Shown in pieces: positions 26,578 to 36,223 of a stretch of DNA of 64,000 nucleotides; the stretch's first letter is position 1, and every line of letters starts with the position of its first letter. The stretch spans positions 1-64,000 of the forward strand of contig CANLOY010000007.1 in the NCBI GenBank assembly GCA_947493005.1, in the 5' to 3' direction. The translations under genes and the position numbers were made by a program. This DNA is from an uncultured Roseivirga sp. GTDB lineage: Bacteria > Bacteroidota > Bacteroidia > Cytophagales > Cyclobacteriaceae. Below the pieces are notes generated by a model that saw nothing but the letters and a program-made list of their open reading frames with translations, ran no database searches and was not told the DNA's origin.

Positions 26578-29055
26578 TTAATATTTACTAATTGAGGCAG
26601 AAGATCCCTCGTTTCGAACCTCAAGCTCAGGGTTTCCCTTATACCTTACTGAGGAGAAGCCACTTGCTGATACTTCAAGGTATTCTATTACATTAACTCT
26701 TACCCTTGCCTCTGCGGAAGTTTCTATGTCGGCTTCTTGAATTCTGGCATCATACGCGTAGATTCTTCCCCCTTCAATAACTTCTGCCTTTAGCTTATCC
26801 ATTGAAGCGGTAATGTCAACTCTGGAATCTTCTGCGATGTATAGTTCTAACTTATTAATTGAGCCATCTATGTTAGCCCTTGAATCGTCAAACGTTTTAA
26901 GGGATAAGAATTCACCCTGCTGAACTGAGTAGGACAGCGTTGCTCCATTTTGAAGGTTAATCGACCTTAAAGGCGGACATTTAATATATACGGTTACGTT
27001 TGACCAATCCCTGTCGGTATTGTCTTCATCAATTTGTAACTCATTTCCGGAAACTCTCAAATTGATATCTTCAACTTTTGACCTTGGGCCTTCTACTCTT
27101 ACTTCAAAATCTTCAGCGTTTGAAATGATTACTTCCATGTTTTCAAACACTTCAATTGAGTTAAATGAACCTGGAGTATATGTTTTAGAATAGTCATCGG
27201 AAGAAGTTCTTGATCGAGAATCTCTTGAGTTTTGATCACATGATAAGCAGACTAAACTCCCGTCATCATCGAACATCCAGGTATTACGATAGATTTCATA
27301 CCATGTGTACCTGTAGCTAAACCTGTGTAAAATTAAACTCATATCTCGTTCAATTTTGAATGGAGTGTTTTTGGGGATGTAGAAATTGATATCCAACTCT
27401 TGAAATCTAAATTTAGCTCTTGGTTTAAATGTCAATTCTGAGTCGAATTTGATGGAAGAACCATCAACCTCATATTCATAAATTACATCCTGAGCATTTA
27501 ATTCTGCCTCTCTTGGATTGCGTCCTCTGGCACGGAATCGTTTTGAAATGCTAAAGTTTCCATCTCTACTGGCTATTAAATCCAGGTCTGTGAATTCAGA
27601 GTCCCAATCGTTACGATAGTCGTATCTGTTTCTTCTGGATTCAAACCCTCTGTTTGTCACCATGTTGATGTCTATGGTAAGCGTATCAGCTTTGATATTC
27701 AGGGCTTCGGTTTCTTCATAATATCCTTCATCTCTGAAGTCTCGTATCACATTAGGCACTGTTGCAAAAGTTCCTATTACTGCAATCATCCAAATACCTA
27801 GAATACTCCAGCCAACCGAACTGCTCATTATTCTTCTTTTTGCAATAATTGTTATCCCTGCTATAAACACGTAGAGAAAAGGGATGAAAATTGCAGTTAG
27901 AATAAACAGAATACCTATTTCAGGAAATGTGTTTGTAAATAAATCATATGGTAAGTATGCGAATTCGTCTTCATAAAAGAACCAATCTCCATTATACAGA
28001 CCTAATAACACACCTGCTGTAACAAGCAATGAGAACATCACTGAAAGTCCTACGATTGTAATGATACCCCCGGTGAATACTCTAATTGCAGCTCCTATAA
28101 ATTGAAGCAACGGACCAAATGCTCTTCCGAGAGCACTAAATACTTTTCCCATCAATCGGAAAGGGAAAAGGAGAATTGTGGTGAAAGTATTTTCTCCTTT
28201 TGGATTGAGTTCTTCTTCTTTAGATTTCTTAATGGTGGATTCAATATTCGAGAGAGTAACCTTCTCGCCTTTCATCTGCATTTTATCTGTAATGGAATTG
28301 GCCTTTGGGGTAATAATCCAAAGGACAAAGTAGGCAAGAAACCCAGTTCCAGCTCCAAAAATCAAAACAATAAATATTATTCTGATTGTAAGAGAATCTG
28401 TCTTGAAGTAGTTGGCTAAGCCAGATGCTACACCGCCCAATACTCTGTCATCCGGATCTCGGTAAAGCTTTTTCACTGTATCATCCTCAACCAGATCATC
28501 GCTACCGGGTAATGCTATCCAAAGGATAAAATAGACGAAAATTGGTAGGCTTGTTGGTAGCAGTATGATGAAAAACACCCTGATCCATATCGGATCCATA
28601 TTCCAATAGTGCGCAAGCCCAGAAGCTACACCTCCAAGAATTTGCTTTCGAGTATCTCTTTGTAGTGTTCTGCCAGATGTTGAACTGTTTTTATGAGCGC
28701 TACGCTGCTTCTGTTTGTTTTCTTTTTTTGTCTTTTCTTCTCCCTTTTTGGATGTTGGTTCTGAAGCTGTGGAAAAATCCTCTTCTTCTTCCATTGCTTC
28801 GAAATCCGATATTTGACCCATTGTGCTTATCAATGCGTCCACATCGTCTATTGAAATTACCTGCTTGCCTTCGTTGAGTTTTTCTAAAAAAAGTTCGGCT
28901 ATTCGGCTTTCTATATCCGCTATAATTTCTTCGCTGTCATCATAGGAGGCGAAGTATTTATTGATAGAATCCAGATACTTTTTGAACTTACTGTATCCAT
29001 CTTCTTCTATATGGAAGATTATGCCACTTATATTGATGCTTATATTCTTTTTCAT
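26578..29055 (-). CDS. Double PspC-domain membrane protein with C-terminal DUF2807 adhesin-like domain
   Basis: 825 residues. A small N-terminal domain (1-95) contains SINISGIIFHIEEDGY. Two PspC domains follow, each with (I/V)LGGVASGLA(H/N)Y and a membrane segment (near 135-185 and 205-252). Further membrane segments lie around 300-430. The periplasmic part ends in a DUF2807 beta-helix (from SFNSIEVFENMEV near residue 630). PspC proteins belong to phage-shock-type envelope stress responses; DUF2807 proteins are Bacteroidota surface or envelope proteins. The gene starts six bases after padR, a common arrangement in this phylum, so PadR probably controls it. Confidence 0.85.
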   Translation of the reverse strand: MKKNISINISGIIFHIEEDGYSKFKKYLDSINKYFASYDDSEEIIADIESRIAELFLEKLNEGKQVISIDDVDALISTMGQISDFEAMEEEEDFSTASEPTSKKGEEKTKKENKQKQRSAHKNSSTSGRTLQRDTRKQILGGVASGLAHYWNMDPIWIRVFFIILLPTSLPIFVYFILWIALPGSDDLVEDDTVKKLYRDPDDRVLGGVASGLANYFKTDSLTIRIIFIVLIFGAGTGFLAYFVLWIITPKANSITDKMQMKGEKVTLSNIESTIKKSKEEELNPKGENTFTTILLFPFRLMGKVFSALGRAFGPLLQFIGAAIRVFTGGIITIVGLSVMFSLLVTAGVLLGLYNGDWFFYEDEFAYLPYDLFTNTFPEIGILFILTAIFIPFLYVFIAGITIIAKRRIMSSSVGWSILGIWMIAVIGTFATVPNVIRDFRDEGYYEETEALNIKADTLTIDINMVTNRGFESRRNRYDYRNDWDSEFTDLDLIASRDGNFSISKRFRARGRNPREAELNAQDVIYEYEVDGSSIKFDSELTFKPRAKFRFQELDINFYIPKNTPFKIERDMSLILHRFSYRYTWYEIYRNTWMFDDDGSLVCLSCDQNSRDSRSRTSSDDYSKTYTPGSFNSIEVFENMEVIISNAEDFEVRVEGPRSKVEDINLRVSGNELQIDEDNTDRDWSNVTVYIKCPPLRSINLQNGATLSYSVQQGEFLSLKTFDDSRANIDGSINKLELYIAEDSRVDITASMDKLKAEVIEGGRIYAYDARIQEADIETSAEARVRVNVIEYLEVSASGFSSVRYKGNPELEVRNEGSSASISKY

Positions 29056-29061
29056 GACCGC

Positions 29062-29394
29062 TTACTTAGTGTTTGAGATGATTTGTGAAGTTGAAGAGAC
29101 TAACTCTTGCCATGTTTTATCCAGACTTTTGACAAAGTCCAGACCGGAGTCGGTAATGGTATAGTACTTTCTGGGTGGGCCAGAGTTGGATTCAACCCAT
29201 TTGTAATCGACCAGACCCGCTTTGCGCAATCTGGTTAGGAGAGGGTAAAGCGTACCTTCTACAACCATGATTTTGGCGGACGTAAGTTCCCCAAGCATAT
29301 CGGAAGCATACACTTCACCTCTTGAGATAATTTTCAAAATGCAGAACTCGAGAATTCCTTTCCGCATTTGGACTTGAGTATTTTCTAAATTCAT
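29062..29394 (-). CDS. PadR family transcriptional regulator
   Basis: 110 residues. The winged-helix PadR fold is recognisable from MRKGILEFCILKIISRGEVYASDML, VVEGTLYPLLTRLRKAGLV and GPPRKYYTITDSG, followed by a short C-terminal helix. It forms an operon with the PspC/DUF2807 gene. An inverted repeat 52-72 bases upstream overlaps the probable promoter, which fits auto-repression. The ligand or signal is unknown. Confidence 0.92.
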   Translation of the reverse strand: MNLENTQVQMRKGILEFCILKIISRGEVYASDMLGELTSAKIMVVEGTLYPLLTRLRKAGLVDYKWVESNSGPPRKYYTITDSGLDFVKSLDKTWQELVSSTSQIISNTK

Positions 29395-29428
29395 CTTTGT
29401 TTTCTTTGAAGATGTTGACCTTGTATTG

Positions 29429-29436
29429 CAAACATA
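29429..29436 (-). promoter_or_regulatory. Candidate -7 promoter box (TATGTTTG) for padR
   Basis: Read on the minus strand, TATGTTTG matches TAnnTTTG and lies 34 bases before the padR ATG. The expected -33 zone is occupied by the palindrome at 29446-29466. Confidence 0.5.
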
Positions 29437-29445
29437 CGAAAAAAG

Positions 29446-29466
29446 GTACTATGTGTTGCATGGTAC
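29446..29466. promoter_or_regulatory. Probable PadR operator (inverted repeat)
   Basis: GTACTATG, five bases, CATGGTAC: 7 of 8 positions are symmetric. It sits directly upstream of the padR -7 box, where a bound repressor would block RNA polymerase. Confidence 0.65.
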
Positions 29467-29594
29467 TAAATAAAATACATTACTGTGCAATGAATAGTGG
29501 TTGTCTAGCTGATTTCAGAAAGCACGTTTAAGCGTCTCAGTGATACTTTTTATTTAAAAGTTGAGGCTTTAAGTAAGTTGTTCAATAAAATTCG

Positions 29595-29622
29595 TTTGAT
29601 TAGGTAGGTATATTTATTTTTG
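29595..29622 (+). promoter_or_regulatory. Candidate promoter for porV-porU
   Basis: TTTG at 29595-29598 and TATTTTTG (TAnnTTTG) at 29615-29622 are separated by 16 bases, slightly shorter than the usual 17-23. Transcription would start close to the first GTG of porV. Confidence 0.5.
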
Positions 29623-29632
29623 AAGTGTATTA

Positions 29633-30844
29633 GTGCGGAATAAAGCAGTGAAAGGGACTATTTTCAAAATACTTCGAGGGATGTTGTTCATCCCTATATT
29701 TTTGAGTTTACCAGAGGTTTATGCCCAGCGTACACCAAAATATAGCAATGAGTTTTTGTCTATTGGTGTAGGGGCAAGGGCTTTGGGCATGTCTAATGCA
29801 ATGACCTCTGTGGTTGATGATGTGACAGCTGCTTATTGGAATCCTGCCGCATTAACCGATATAGAGTATCGATATCAGTTTTCATTCCAGCACGCAGCTT
29901 ATTTTGCAGGAGTAGCCAACTATGACTATGTAGGAGCAGCATTGGCGGTTGATACAGATAGTCATTTAGGTTTAGCTATTATCAGGCTAGGAATAGATGA
30001 TATTCCTGATACGCGTCTCCTTTTTGATGATCAGGGAAGAATTGATTACAACCGAATAGAGTTTTTCAGTTCTTCAGATGTGGCCTTTATACTTTCATAT
30101 GCAAGGTCAGTAGGCCTGATCTTTGGAAGACAGTTTTCCGAAGGTGGGGGGCTAACCTTTGGTGCAAACTTCAAAGTCATTAGAAGAAAGATAAGTTCGT
30201 TTGCATCAGCCTGGGGTTTTGGAATAGATGCATCAGCTAAATACCGCCTTGAAAAATGGGATTTAGGAATAATGGTACGGGATATTTCAACAACCTTCAA
30301 TGCATGGTCTGTGGATAAAGAAGAGTTGAGATCTAGTTTTAATCAAACGAATAATGAGCTTCCGGGTAATTCACTGGAAGTGACACTTCCTAAACTGATT
30401 CTAGGTGCTTCCAGAACTTTTCCTCTAACCGATAAACTAAGTATGCTGGCATCTGCCGATGTTGTATTTACGTTTGATGGCAGGCGCAATGTAGTATTAC
30501 CAAGCAAAGTTGCTTCGATAGACCCTCAAGTAGGGTTTGAGTTTGGTTACGAAAGTAAATTTTTCTTAAGAATGGGAGTTGGGAACTTTCAGAGAGTTAA
30601 AGATTTTTCTACTGGAGATAATGCGGCTGAGTCTACTTTCTGGTCATTTCAACCTAATATGGGCGTTGGAGTTAAGTTAGATGATTTTACCATTGATTAT
30701 GCGCTTACTGATATTGGAAATGTAGCAGAGTCACCATATTCACATGTTTTCTCGCTAAGCTATTCATTGGATGCGTTGCCGGGTATTTATGCCAAGAATA
30801 AACGAAGAATTAAAAAGAAGAAAGGATCGGAAAATGGTAATTAG
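29633..30844 (+). CDS. porV: T9SS outer-membrane shuttle protein PorV
   Basis: 403 residues. The mature N-terminus has the PorV signature EFLSIGVGARALGMSNAMTS followed by AAYWNPAAL, and the rest is a FadL-like beta-barrel ending in a short basic tail. PorV binds sorting-domain cargo after outer-membrane passage and hands it to the sortase PorU, whose gene overlaps this one by 11 bases. The start is GTG. Three in-frame choices exist (GTG 29633, GTG 29648, ATG 29681); the candidate promoter at 29615-29622 lies so close to the first GTG that one of the later two may be used. The first gives the best basic n-region for the signal peptide. Confidence 0.88.
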   Translation: MRNKAVKGTIFKILRGMLFIPIFLSLPEVYAQRTPKYSNEFLSIGVGARALGMSNAMTSVVDDVTAAYWNPAALTDIEYRYQFSFQHAAYFAGVANYDYVGAALAVDTDSHLGLAIIRLGIDDIPDTRLLFDDQGRIDYNRIEFFSSSDVAFILSYARSVGLIFGRQFSEGGGLTFGANFKVIRRKISSFASAWGFGIDASAKYRLEKWDLGIMVRDISTTFNAWSVDKEELRSSFNQTNNELPGNSLEVTLPKLILGASRTFPLTDKLSMLASADVVFTFDGRRNVVLPSKVASIDPQVGFEFGYESKFFLRMGVGNFQRVKDFSTGDNAAESTFWSFQPNMGVGVKLDDFTIDYALTDIGNVAESPYSHVFSLSYSLDALPGIYAKNKRRIKKKKGSENGN

Positions 30845-33800
30845 AGTTTTGCTACTGACCTTTTGTTTGACAATACCCATACTTGCGAATGCTCAGGTAA
30901 GAGGGAATGAATGGATTGACTACAATCTTGAGTACTTCAAGATAAAGACATCAAAGGATGATATACACCGGGTGTCCTACGCTGCCTTGGAAAATGCAGG
31001 AATGGACTTGCAATCTGTAAACCCTCAGAACTTCAAACTCTATCACAGGGGACAAGAAGTTGCCATTAGAGTAGTAACGGGTGCTGATGCTACGTTTGAC
31101 TCAGGAGATTACATAGAGTTTTATGGGCGAAGAAATGATGGAACCCAGGATACGGAGCTATTCTACAGAGCGGCTGACCAGATTCATAAATACTATAACC
31201 TTTTTTCAGATGAAACTGCATTCTTTTTGACACACTCCACTAGGGCAGGCTTAAGAATGGAGGATGTAAACATTAATCCATCGGGGTTATCTGCACCTGC
31301 TACACATACTGAGGAAGTATTGAGGGTGATGACCAATAGGTTCAGCTTTGGGCAATATTATCCAATAGGAAATCCATCTGGAGAGGTAAAAAGGTCTCTT
31401 TACGACAGAGGACAAATGTTCATGAGTCGGGAGATTATGAGAAATGAATTTGGACTGGCCAACGAACTCAATTTTCTGGATATAGCGATTGATGGAATTG
31501 GTTTACAGAATGAGAGTCTTGGTAAACCAGAGCTTACGGTTCAAATTATTGGGTTTAACAATGTCAGGCACAAGGCTTCTGTTTTTGTTGGTCCTGACAC
31601 CGATAACCTGAGAACAATCAGAGAAGATGTGCTACTTAATTTTAACAATTTCGGAACAGTAAATACCCAATTGGAATGGACCGATGTAGTTAATGGAAGA
31701 GTAATAGTAAGGGTCGAAACCGTAGGTTTTGATGAAGTGGCTGATGACAGGATTGCCGTAGGTTATGTTTCTTTGAAATACCCTCAGGAAATAGATGCTC
31801 AATCTCAAGATAAAATAATTAACCTTGATCCATTCAGTGGTAATCAGCGTGTTGATGTCAATAACGTATCAGGAGATTTACTTTTGTATGATATCACCGA
31901 CCCGAAAGCCCCTAAGTCCATTTCAGGACAAAGTTCTAGCAATACTTTTACCGCTGGTGTTCAGAACGATAGTAATGGTAAGAAACTCTTCTTGAAAAAA
32001 TCAGATGGTATTGTTCAGGCCACTGCCGAGAAAGTAACCTTTAAATATTCCGATCTTTCTGCATCTAACTATTATATAATATCTCATCCTTACTTGAAAC
32101 AACCTGTTGAAGGATTTTATCAAGACCCGGTACAGGCTTATATTGACTATAGGTCGTCTGTGGAGGGAGGTTCTTATAATGTGCAGTACGCTGATGCTCC
32201 TGATCTTTATGACGAATTTGGTTATGGGGAGTATACCCCGTTGGCTATACGAAGGTTCTTGCGTCAGGCTTATAATCAAGGGAGTCCTGAATATTTATTC
32301 ATAATAGGCAAGTCGAGCCGAGTTGACCGTCAGACACAAAGATTGTCAGATCCATTGTCCATCAGTGCGCGTGAGTTGGTACCAACAATGGGAGCACCAG
32401 GTTCGGATATTATGTACGTAGAAGGGCTTGATGGGAATGAACATTACCCAGCTTTTCCGGTTGGCCGACTTTCTGTTACTGAACCCGCAAATGTTGCCTA
32501 TTACCTTAACAAGGTCAAAGAAAAAGAAGCTACAATTAAAGATTCTCCTTGGACAAAAAATGTAATACAGTTGAGCGGAGGCCTTTCTTCAGATGAGTTA
32601 GCCAGGTTCAAGTTCTTCATTGATTCCTTTAAAGGGATAATAGAAGGTGATTTTCTAGGGGCAGATGTTACTAATATTTCCAAGCAGAATAATAATGCAG
32701 TTCAGAACTTTAACATCTCAGACCAGATTAATCGAGGGGCAGGATTTATCACCTTCTTCGGGCATTCATCTTCAACATTTACAGATATAGATATCGGAAA
32801 TGTTACGGACCCTAGTAATGGCTATAGTAACAAAGGACGATACCCAGTTTTTCTTGTAAATGGTTGTAGAGGAGGAGAGATTTTCTTTTTCTCATCGTTT
32901 GGAGAAAACTGGCTTGCTGCCCAAGACAAAGGTGCCGTCAATTTTATAGCCCATAGTGATGTTGGACTGCCTAACGTATTGGAAGAGTATACTTCCAATT
33001 TCTACAAGGCGATGTCGGATAAGGATTTCATAACTAAAACCATTGGGATTGTTCAGCAGAAAGTGATCTCGGATCAGTTGAATGGTTTTTTACCCGATGA
33101 GGCAGATTTTGCTGTAGTAGAACAAAGTGTGCTTCAGGGAGATCCCGCACTTCAGATTTTCGGCCATGATAAAGTAGATTACATTGTAAGGGAAGAAGAT
33201 ATTTTCCGTCAGTCGATCAATGATGAGCCAATTACTTCTGCAACTCAGTTTTTTAATTTAGGTGTAGTAGTTAATAATGCAGGGATTACAACTACTGAAC
33301 CAGTTTCTGTTACGGTAAGAAGAACCCTTTCTGATGGTACCGTTCTGGACTTGCCGGAGATTGAAGTTCCTCCAATCAGGAATAGGGATACGGTGTATTA
33401 TCAGGTAAGTAACCAAGGTCTGGATGTTTTTGGAGAAAACAAGTTTGAGGTATTCCTGGATTTACAAAACAATGTTGAAGAAGGAAGTGAACTAAACAAT
33501 AGTGCCGAGATAAGCTTTTTCTTTACTTCTACAGGAACTTTCAATACTGCTCCGGCAAACTTTGCTACAATCAATGAGACCAATACGACACTTGTTGTTC
33601 AGTCTTCAGACTTGAAAGTGAATGACAAAACCTATGTTGTTGAAATAGATACGGTTAATACTTTTGATAGTCCTTGGAAACAAACGGCTAACCTTACAGG
33701 GAAAGGATTGGCATCGCTTGATGTTACCTTGCTGCCGTCCACAGTTAACGATACTATTCAATATTACTGGAGGAGTATTTTTCAGGAAGACTTGGCTTCC

Positions 33801-35906
33801 AGTACTCCGCCTTGGGCAAATTCAACTTTCACCTATATAGAGAATGGATCAGAAGGTTGGGCACAGACTGAGTTTGATCAGTTTGAGGAGTTGAGTCTGT
33901 CATCTTTGAGTAAAGATGAAACTTCTCAATCCTGGGTTTTTGCAGGTACGGCCACAAATATTGATGTAGTGACTTACGGTGCGAACCATCCATCAGGCGG
34001 TAGGCCTCTTGATATGACAATTGAAATAGATGGCAGGTCATTGTTTTCAGGGGGATCAAATAGGGCTTGTGCTCCACAATCTCTTAATGCCATTGCTTTC
34101 AACAAAGATAGTGGCAGACCTTATTTGATATTAAGAACACCGGGTCAGGATTTTGATATTCTTGACCCACTGAACTGCGGTATTACTCCCCAAGTTATTA
34201 ACAGGTTTTCCGACTTAGAACTAAGAAGTGTTGATGTACTACCAAATGAAAGCCTTCTTAGACAATATGTAAATGGAGTAGATGATGGAGATTATGTCCT
34301 GTTTTTTTCAATTGGTCAGCTAAATTATAATTGGAGAGATGATGTAAAGGATGATATGGGGTTGCTTGGAGTTTCTGAGTTTGATATTAACCCTATGCAA
34401 AACGGAGAGCCACTCATTGTATTTGGACGAAAAGGAAATCCAGAAGGATCGGCTCAGTTTATTACCGGAGTGCCTGTTGGAGGAAACCCGGATGCTTCAG
34501 GAGCCGAAATATCCTTTTCCACAACCATTAATGCGAGTACCGATAGTGGCACTGTGTTTTCACCTGTTATCGGGCCGGTTAGTCAATGGGGCAGAATGGT
34601 TAAGAGAATCACCGAAAACCCTGCAGAAGATGTATTGATTTTCGAGGTAAGAGGAAGACAAACTGATGGTACTGAGGTGACATTATTTACTGCAAATAAT
34701 GTTGATGAGATTGACTTAAGTGGGGTAGACCCTAATCAATACCCATTTGTACGCCTGTATGTAAATATGGTAGACAAGGCCTCTGCAACTCCAGCACAGT
34801 TGAGAGAATGGTCAGTTACTTATCAAGGAGTTCCAGAAGGAGTGCTTTCATTACAGAATGATGAAAACCAGAATGTAGAACTGGAAGAAGGTCAGCCATT
34901 TAATGCTGCTTTTAAGTTTACCAACATTTCGCAATACGATTTTAAAGGGGCTTTAAATGTGAGGTATACTTTTACAAACCAGACCACGAGAGAAGAGACA
35001 ACTGAAACATCGCAGATTCCAGCGGTGGCAGCAGGACAAACTGTTGATTTTAATTTACCGATAGCCACCCAAGGCAGACGGGGACTCAATGACCTTGAAG
35101 TTGTGGTGAATCTTGGAGATGAGATTGAACAGTTTACCAGTAATAATGTAATCAGGTTGGAGTCTTTCTTTAATGTGGTAAGAGATCAGGTGAACCCTGC
35201 CATGGATGTGACTTTTGATGGTATTTACATTATTGATGGAGATATTGTTTCTCCTTCGCCTGTTGTAGAAATCTCATTAAGAGATAACAACCCGTTTTTG
35301 TTTAAGACCAACCTGGATGGAGTTGAAATAAAAGTTGGGCAAGAGTGTATTGGTTGTGTATTGGAAACTGTAGACCTTACTGGCTCAAATGTAAGTTTTA
35401 CACCTGCTACTGAAGATGAAGATTTTAAGGTGAGGTTTCAGCCAGAGACCTTGGAGGATGGAGTTTACATAATGGAAGTAAATGCAACTGATGCTTCAGG
35501 CAATCAGGCAGGTATTGGTCCATATAGAATATCATTTGAGGTGGTTAATGAATCCGCCATTACTCATTTCTATCCTTATCCTAATCCATTCTCTAGCAGT
35601 ACCCGTTTTGTTTTTACCCTGACAGGGAACGAAGTGCCTGATCAGATTAAAATTCAGATTTTCACTGTTTCGGGTAAGTTGGTAAGGGAAATTACGCAAG
35701 ACGAATTGGGAACCATTCGCATTGGCAATAACGTATCTGAATATGCCTGGGATGGAAGAGACGAATATGGCGACCAACTGGCCAATGGAACCTACTTGTA
35801 TCGTGTGTTGATAAAAGATAGTGGAGGCGCCAATATAGGCCGAAGAGCCACCTTTAGCGACAAAGCCTTTGACAATGGCTTTGGCAAGCTGGTGATTATC
35901 CGATAA
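30834..35906 (+). CDS. porU: T9SS sortase PorU (gingipain-like C25 peptidase)
   Basis: 1690 residues from MVIRVLLLTFC, with a signal peptide ending ANAQ. The C25 peptidase domain carries the catalytic histidine in ITFFGHSS (His644) and the cysteine in FLVNGCRGGE (Cys678). Immunoglobulin-like and CARDB-like domains follow, and the end is a FlgD-like/T9SS-type C-terminal domain (YPYPNPFSSSTRF near 1580 and ANGTYLYRVLI). PorU removes the sorting domain of cargo and attaches the protein to anionic lipopolysaccharide. It is longer than the P. gingivalis protein (about 1158 residues) because of extra beta-domains, as is usual in Cytophagales. ATG lies inside the end of porV. Confidence 0.92.
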   Translation: MVIRVLLLTFCLTIPILANAQVRGNEWIDYNLEYFKIKTSKDDIHRVSYAALENAGMDLQSVNPQNFKLYHRGQEVAIRVVTGADATFDSGDYIEFYGRRNDGTQDTELFYRAADQIHKYYNLFSDETAFFLTHSTRAGLRMEDVNINPSGLSAPATHTEEVLRVMTNRFSFGQYYPIGNPSGEVKRSLYDRGQMFMSREIMRNEFGLANELNFLDIAIDGIGLQNESLGKPELTVQIIGFNNVRHKASVFVGPDTDNLRTIREDVLLNFNNFGTVNTQLEWTDVVNGRVIVRVETVGFDEVADDRIAVGYVSLKYPQEIDAQSQDKIINLDPFSGNQRVDVNNVSGDLLLYDITDPKAPKSISGQSSSNTFTAGVQNDSNGKKLFLKKSDGIVQATAEKVTFKYSDLSASNYYIISHPYLKQPVEGFYQDPVQAYIDYRSSVEGGSYNVQYADAPDLYDEFGYGEYTPLAIRRFLRQAYNQGSPEYLFIIGKSSRVDRQTQRLSDPLSISARELVPTMGAPGSDIMYVEGLDGNEHYPAFPVGRLSVTEPANVAYYLNKVKEKEATIKDSPWTKNVIQLSGGLSSDELARFKFFIDSFKGIIEGDFLGADVTNISKQNNNAVQNFNISDQINRGAGFITFFGHSSSTFTDIDIGNVTDPSNGYSNKGRYPVFLVNGCRGGEIFFFSSFGENWLAAQDKGAVNFIAHSDVGLPNVLEEYTSNFYKAMSDKDFITKTIGIVQQKVISDQLNGFLPDEADFAVVEQSVLQGDPALQIFGHDKVDYIVREEDIFRQSINDEPITSATQFFNLGVVVNNAGITTTEPVSVTVRRTLSDGTVLDLPEIEVPPIRNRDTVYYQVSNQGLDVFGENKFEVFLDLQNNVEEGSELNNSAEISFFFTSTGTFNTAPANFATINETNTTLVVQSSDLKVNDKTYVVEIDTVNTFDSPWKQTANLTGKGLASLDVTLLPSTVNDTIQYYWRSIFQEDLASSTPPWANSTFTYIENGSEGWAQTEFDQFEELSLSSLSKDETSQSWVFAGTATNIDVVTYGANHPSGGRPLDMTIEIDGRSLFSGGSNRACAPQSLNAIAFNKDSGRPYLILRTPGQDFDILDPLNCGITPQVINRFSDLELRSVDVLPNESLLRQYVNGVDDGDYVLFFSIGQLNYNWRDDVKDDMGLLGVSEFDINPMQNGEPLIVFGRKGNPEGSAQFITGVPVGGNPDASGAEISFSTTINASTDSGTVFSPVIGPVSQWGRMVKRITENPAEDVLIFEVRGRQTDGTEVTLFTANNVDEIDLSGVDPNQYPFVRLYVNMVDKASATPAQLREWSVTYQGVPEGVLSLQNDENQNVELEEGQPFNAAFKFTNISQYDFKGALNVRYTFTNQTTREETTETSQIPAVAAGQTVDFNLPIATQGRRGLNDLEVVVNLGDEIEQFTSNNVIRLESFFNVVRDQVNPAMDVTFDGIYIIDGDIVSPSPVVEISLRDNNPFLFKTNLDGVEIKVGQECIGCVLETVDLTGSNVSFTPATEDEDFKVRFQPETLEDGVYIMEVNATDASGNQAGIGPYRISFEVVNESAITHFYPYPNPFSSSTRFVFTLTGNEVPDQIKIQIFTVSGKLVREITQDELGTIRIGNNVSEYAWDGRDEYGDQLANGTYLYRVLIKDSGGANIGRRATFSDKAFDNGFGKLVIIR

Positions 35907-35942
35907 AGCATTAAAAAAGGATATATCAAGGATTGAAAAAAT

Positions 35943-36032
35943 GTCATTCCCAACTTGATCCGAAACTTCGGATGGGAATCTCCTCAGCATTCGTTTAACC
36001 TAAAATGAGATTCCCGATTTCTCGGGAATGAC
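35943..36032 (-). repeat. Palindromic intergenic repeat, copy 1 (REP/MITE-like)
   Basis: 90 bases with perfect 9-bp ends GTCATTCCC and GGGAATGAC. Inside, GGGAATCTC and GAGATTCCC give two hairpins in mirror order. The right half, read on the minus strand, is identical over 29 bases to the left half of the copy at 51969. It begins 36 bases after the porU stop. No reading frame is present. Confidence 0.85.
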
Positions 36033-36091
36033 AAAACAATTTTTCTCACCTTTTTTGGTGTTGTCACCAACAAACATCCTGAAAACAAAAA

Positions 36092-36116
36092 AGCTCCATC
36101 TAGTGGAGCTCTTTTT
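36092..36116. terminator. Intrinsic terminator downstream of porU
   Basis: AGCTCCA, five-base loop TCTAG, TGGAGCT, then CTTTTTG. A run of A residues precedes it, so it could also work for the minus-strand gene at 36224. Confidence 0.8.
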
Positions 36117-36223
36117 GTTTTAGTACTCTTCTCCAGTCAATTGTAGAACCAATTCTTTGAGAAGCTCAGAAGAATGCACGACTTAGCTAGTAGGATAGGG
36201 GCTGCTTAAGATATAATGATTGA

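Larger units (their letters stand above)
35907..36223. other. Intergenic region with palindromic repeat and terminator
   Basis: 317 bases after porU without a gene. It contains the palindromic repeat at 35943-36032 and an intrinsic terminator at 36092-36116. From 36120 to 36223 I see nothing specific. Confidence 0.7.
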
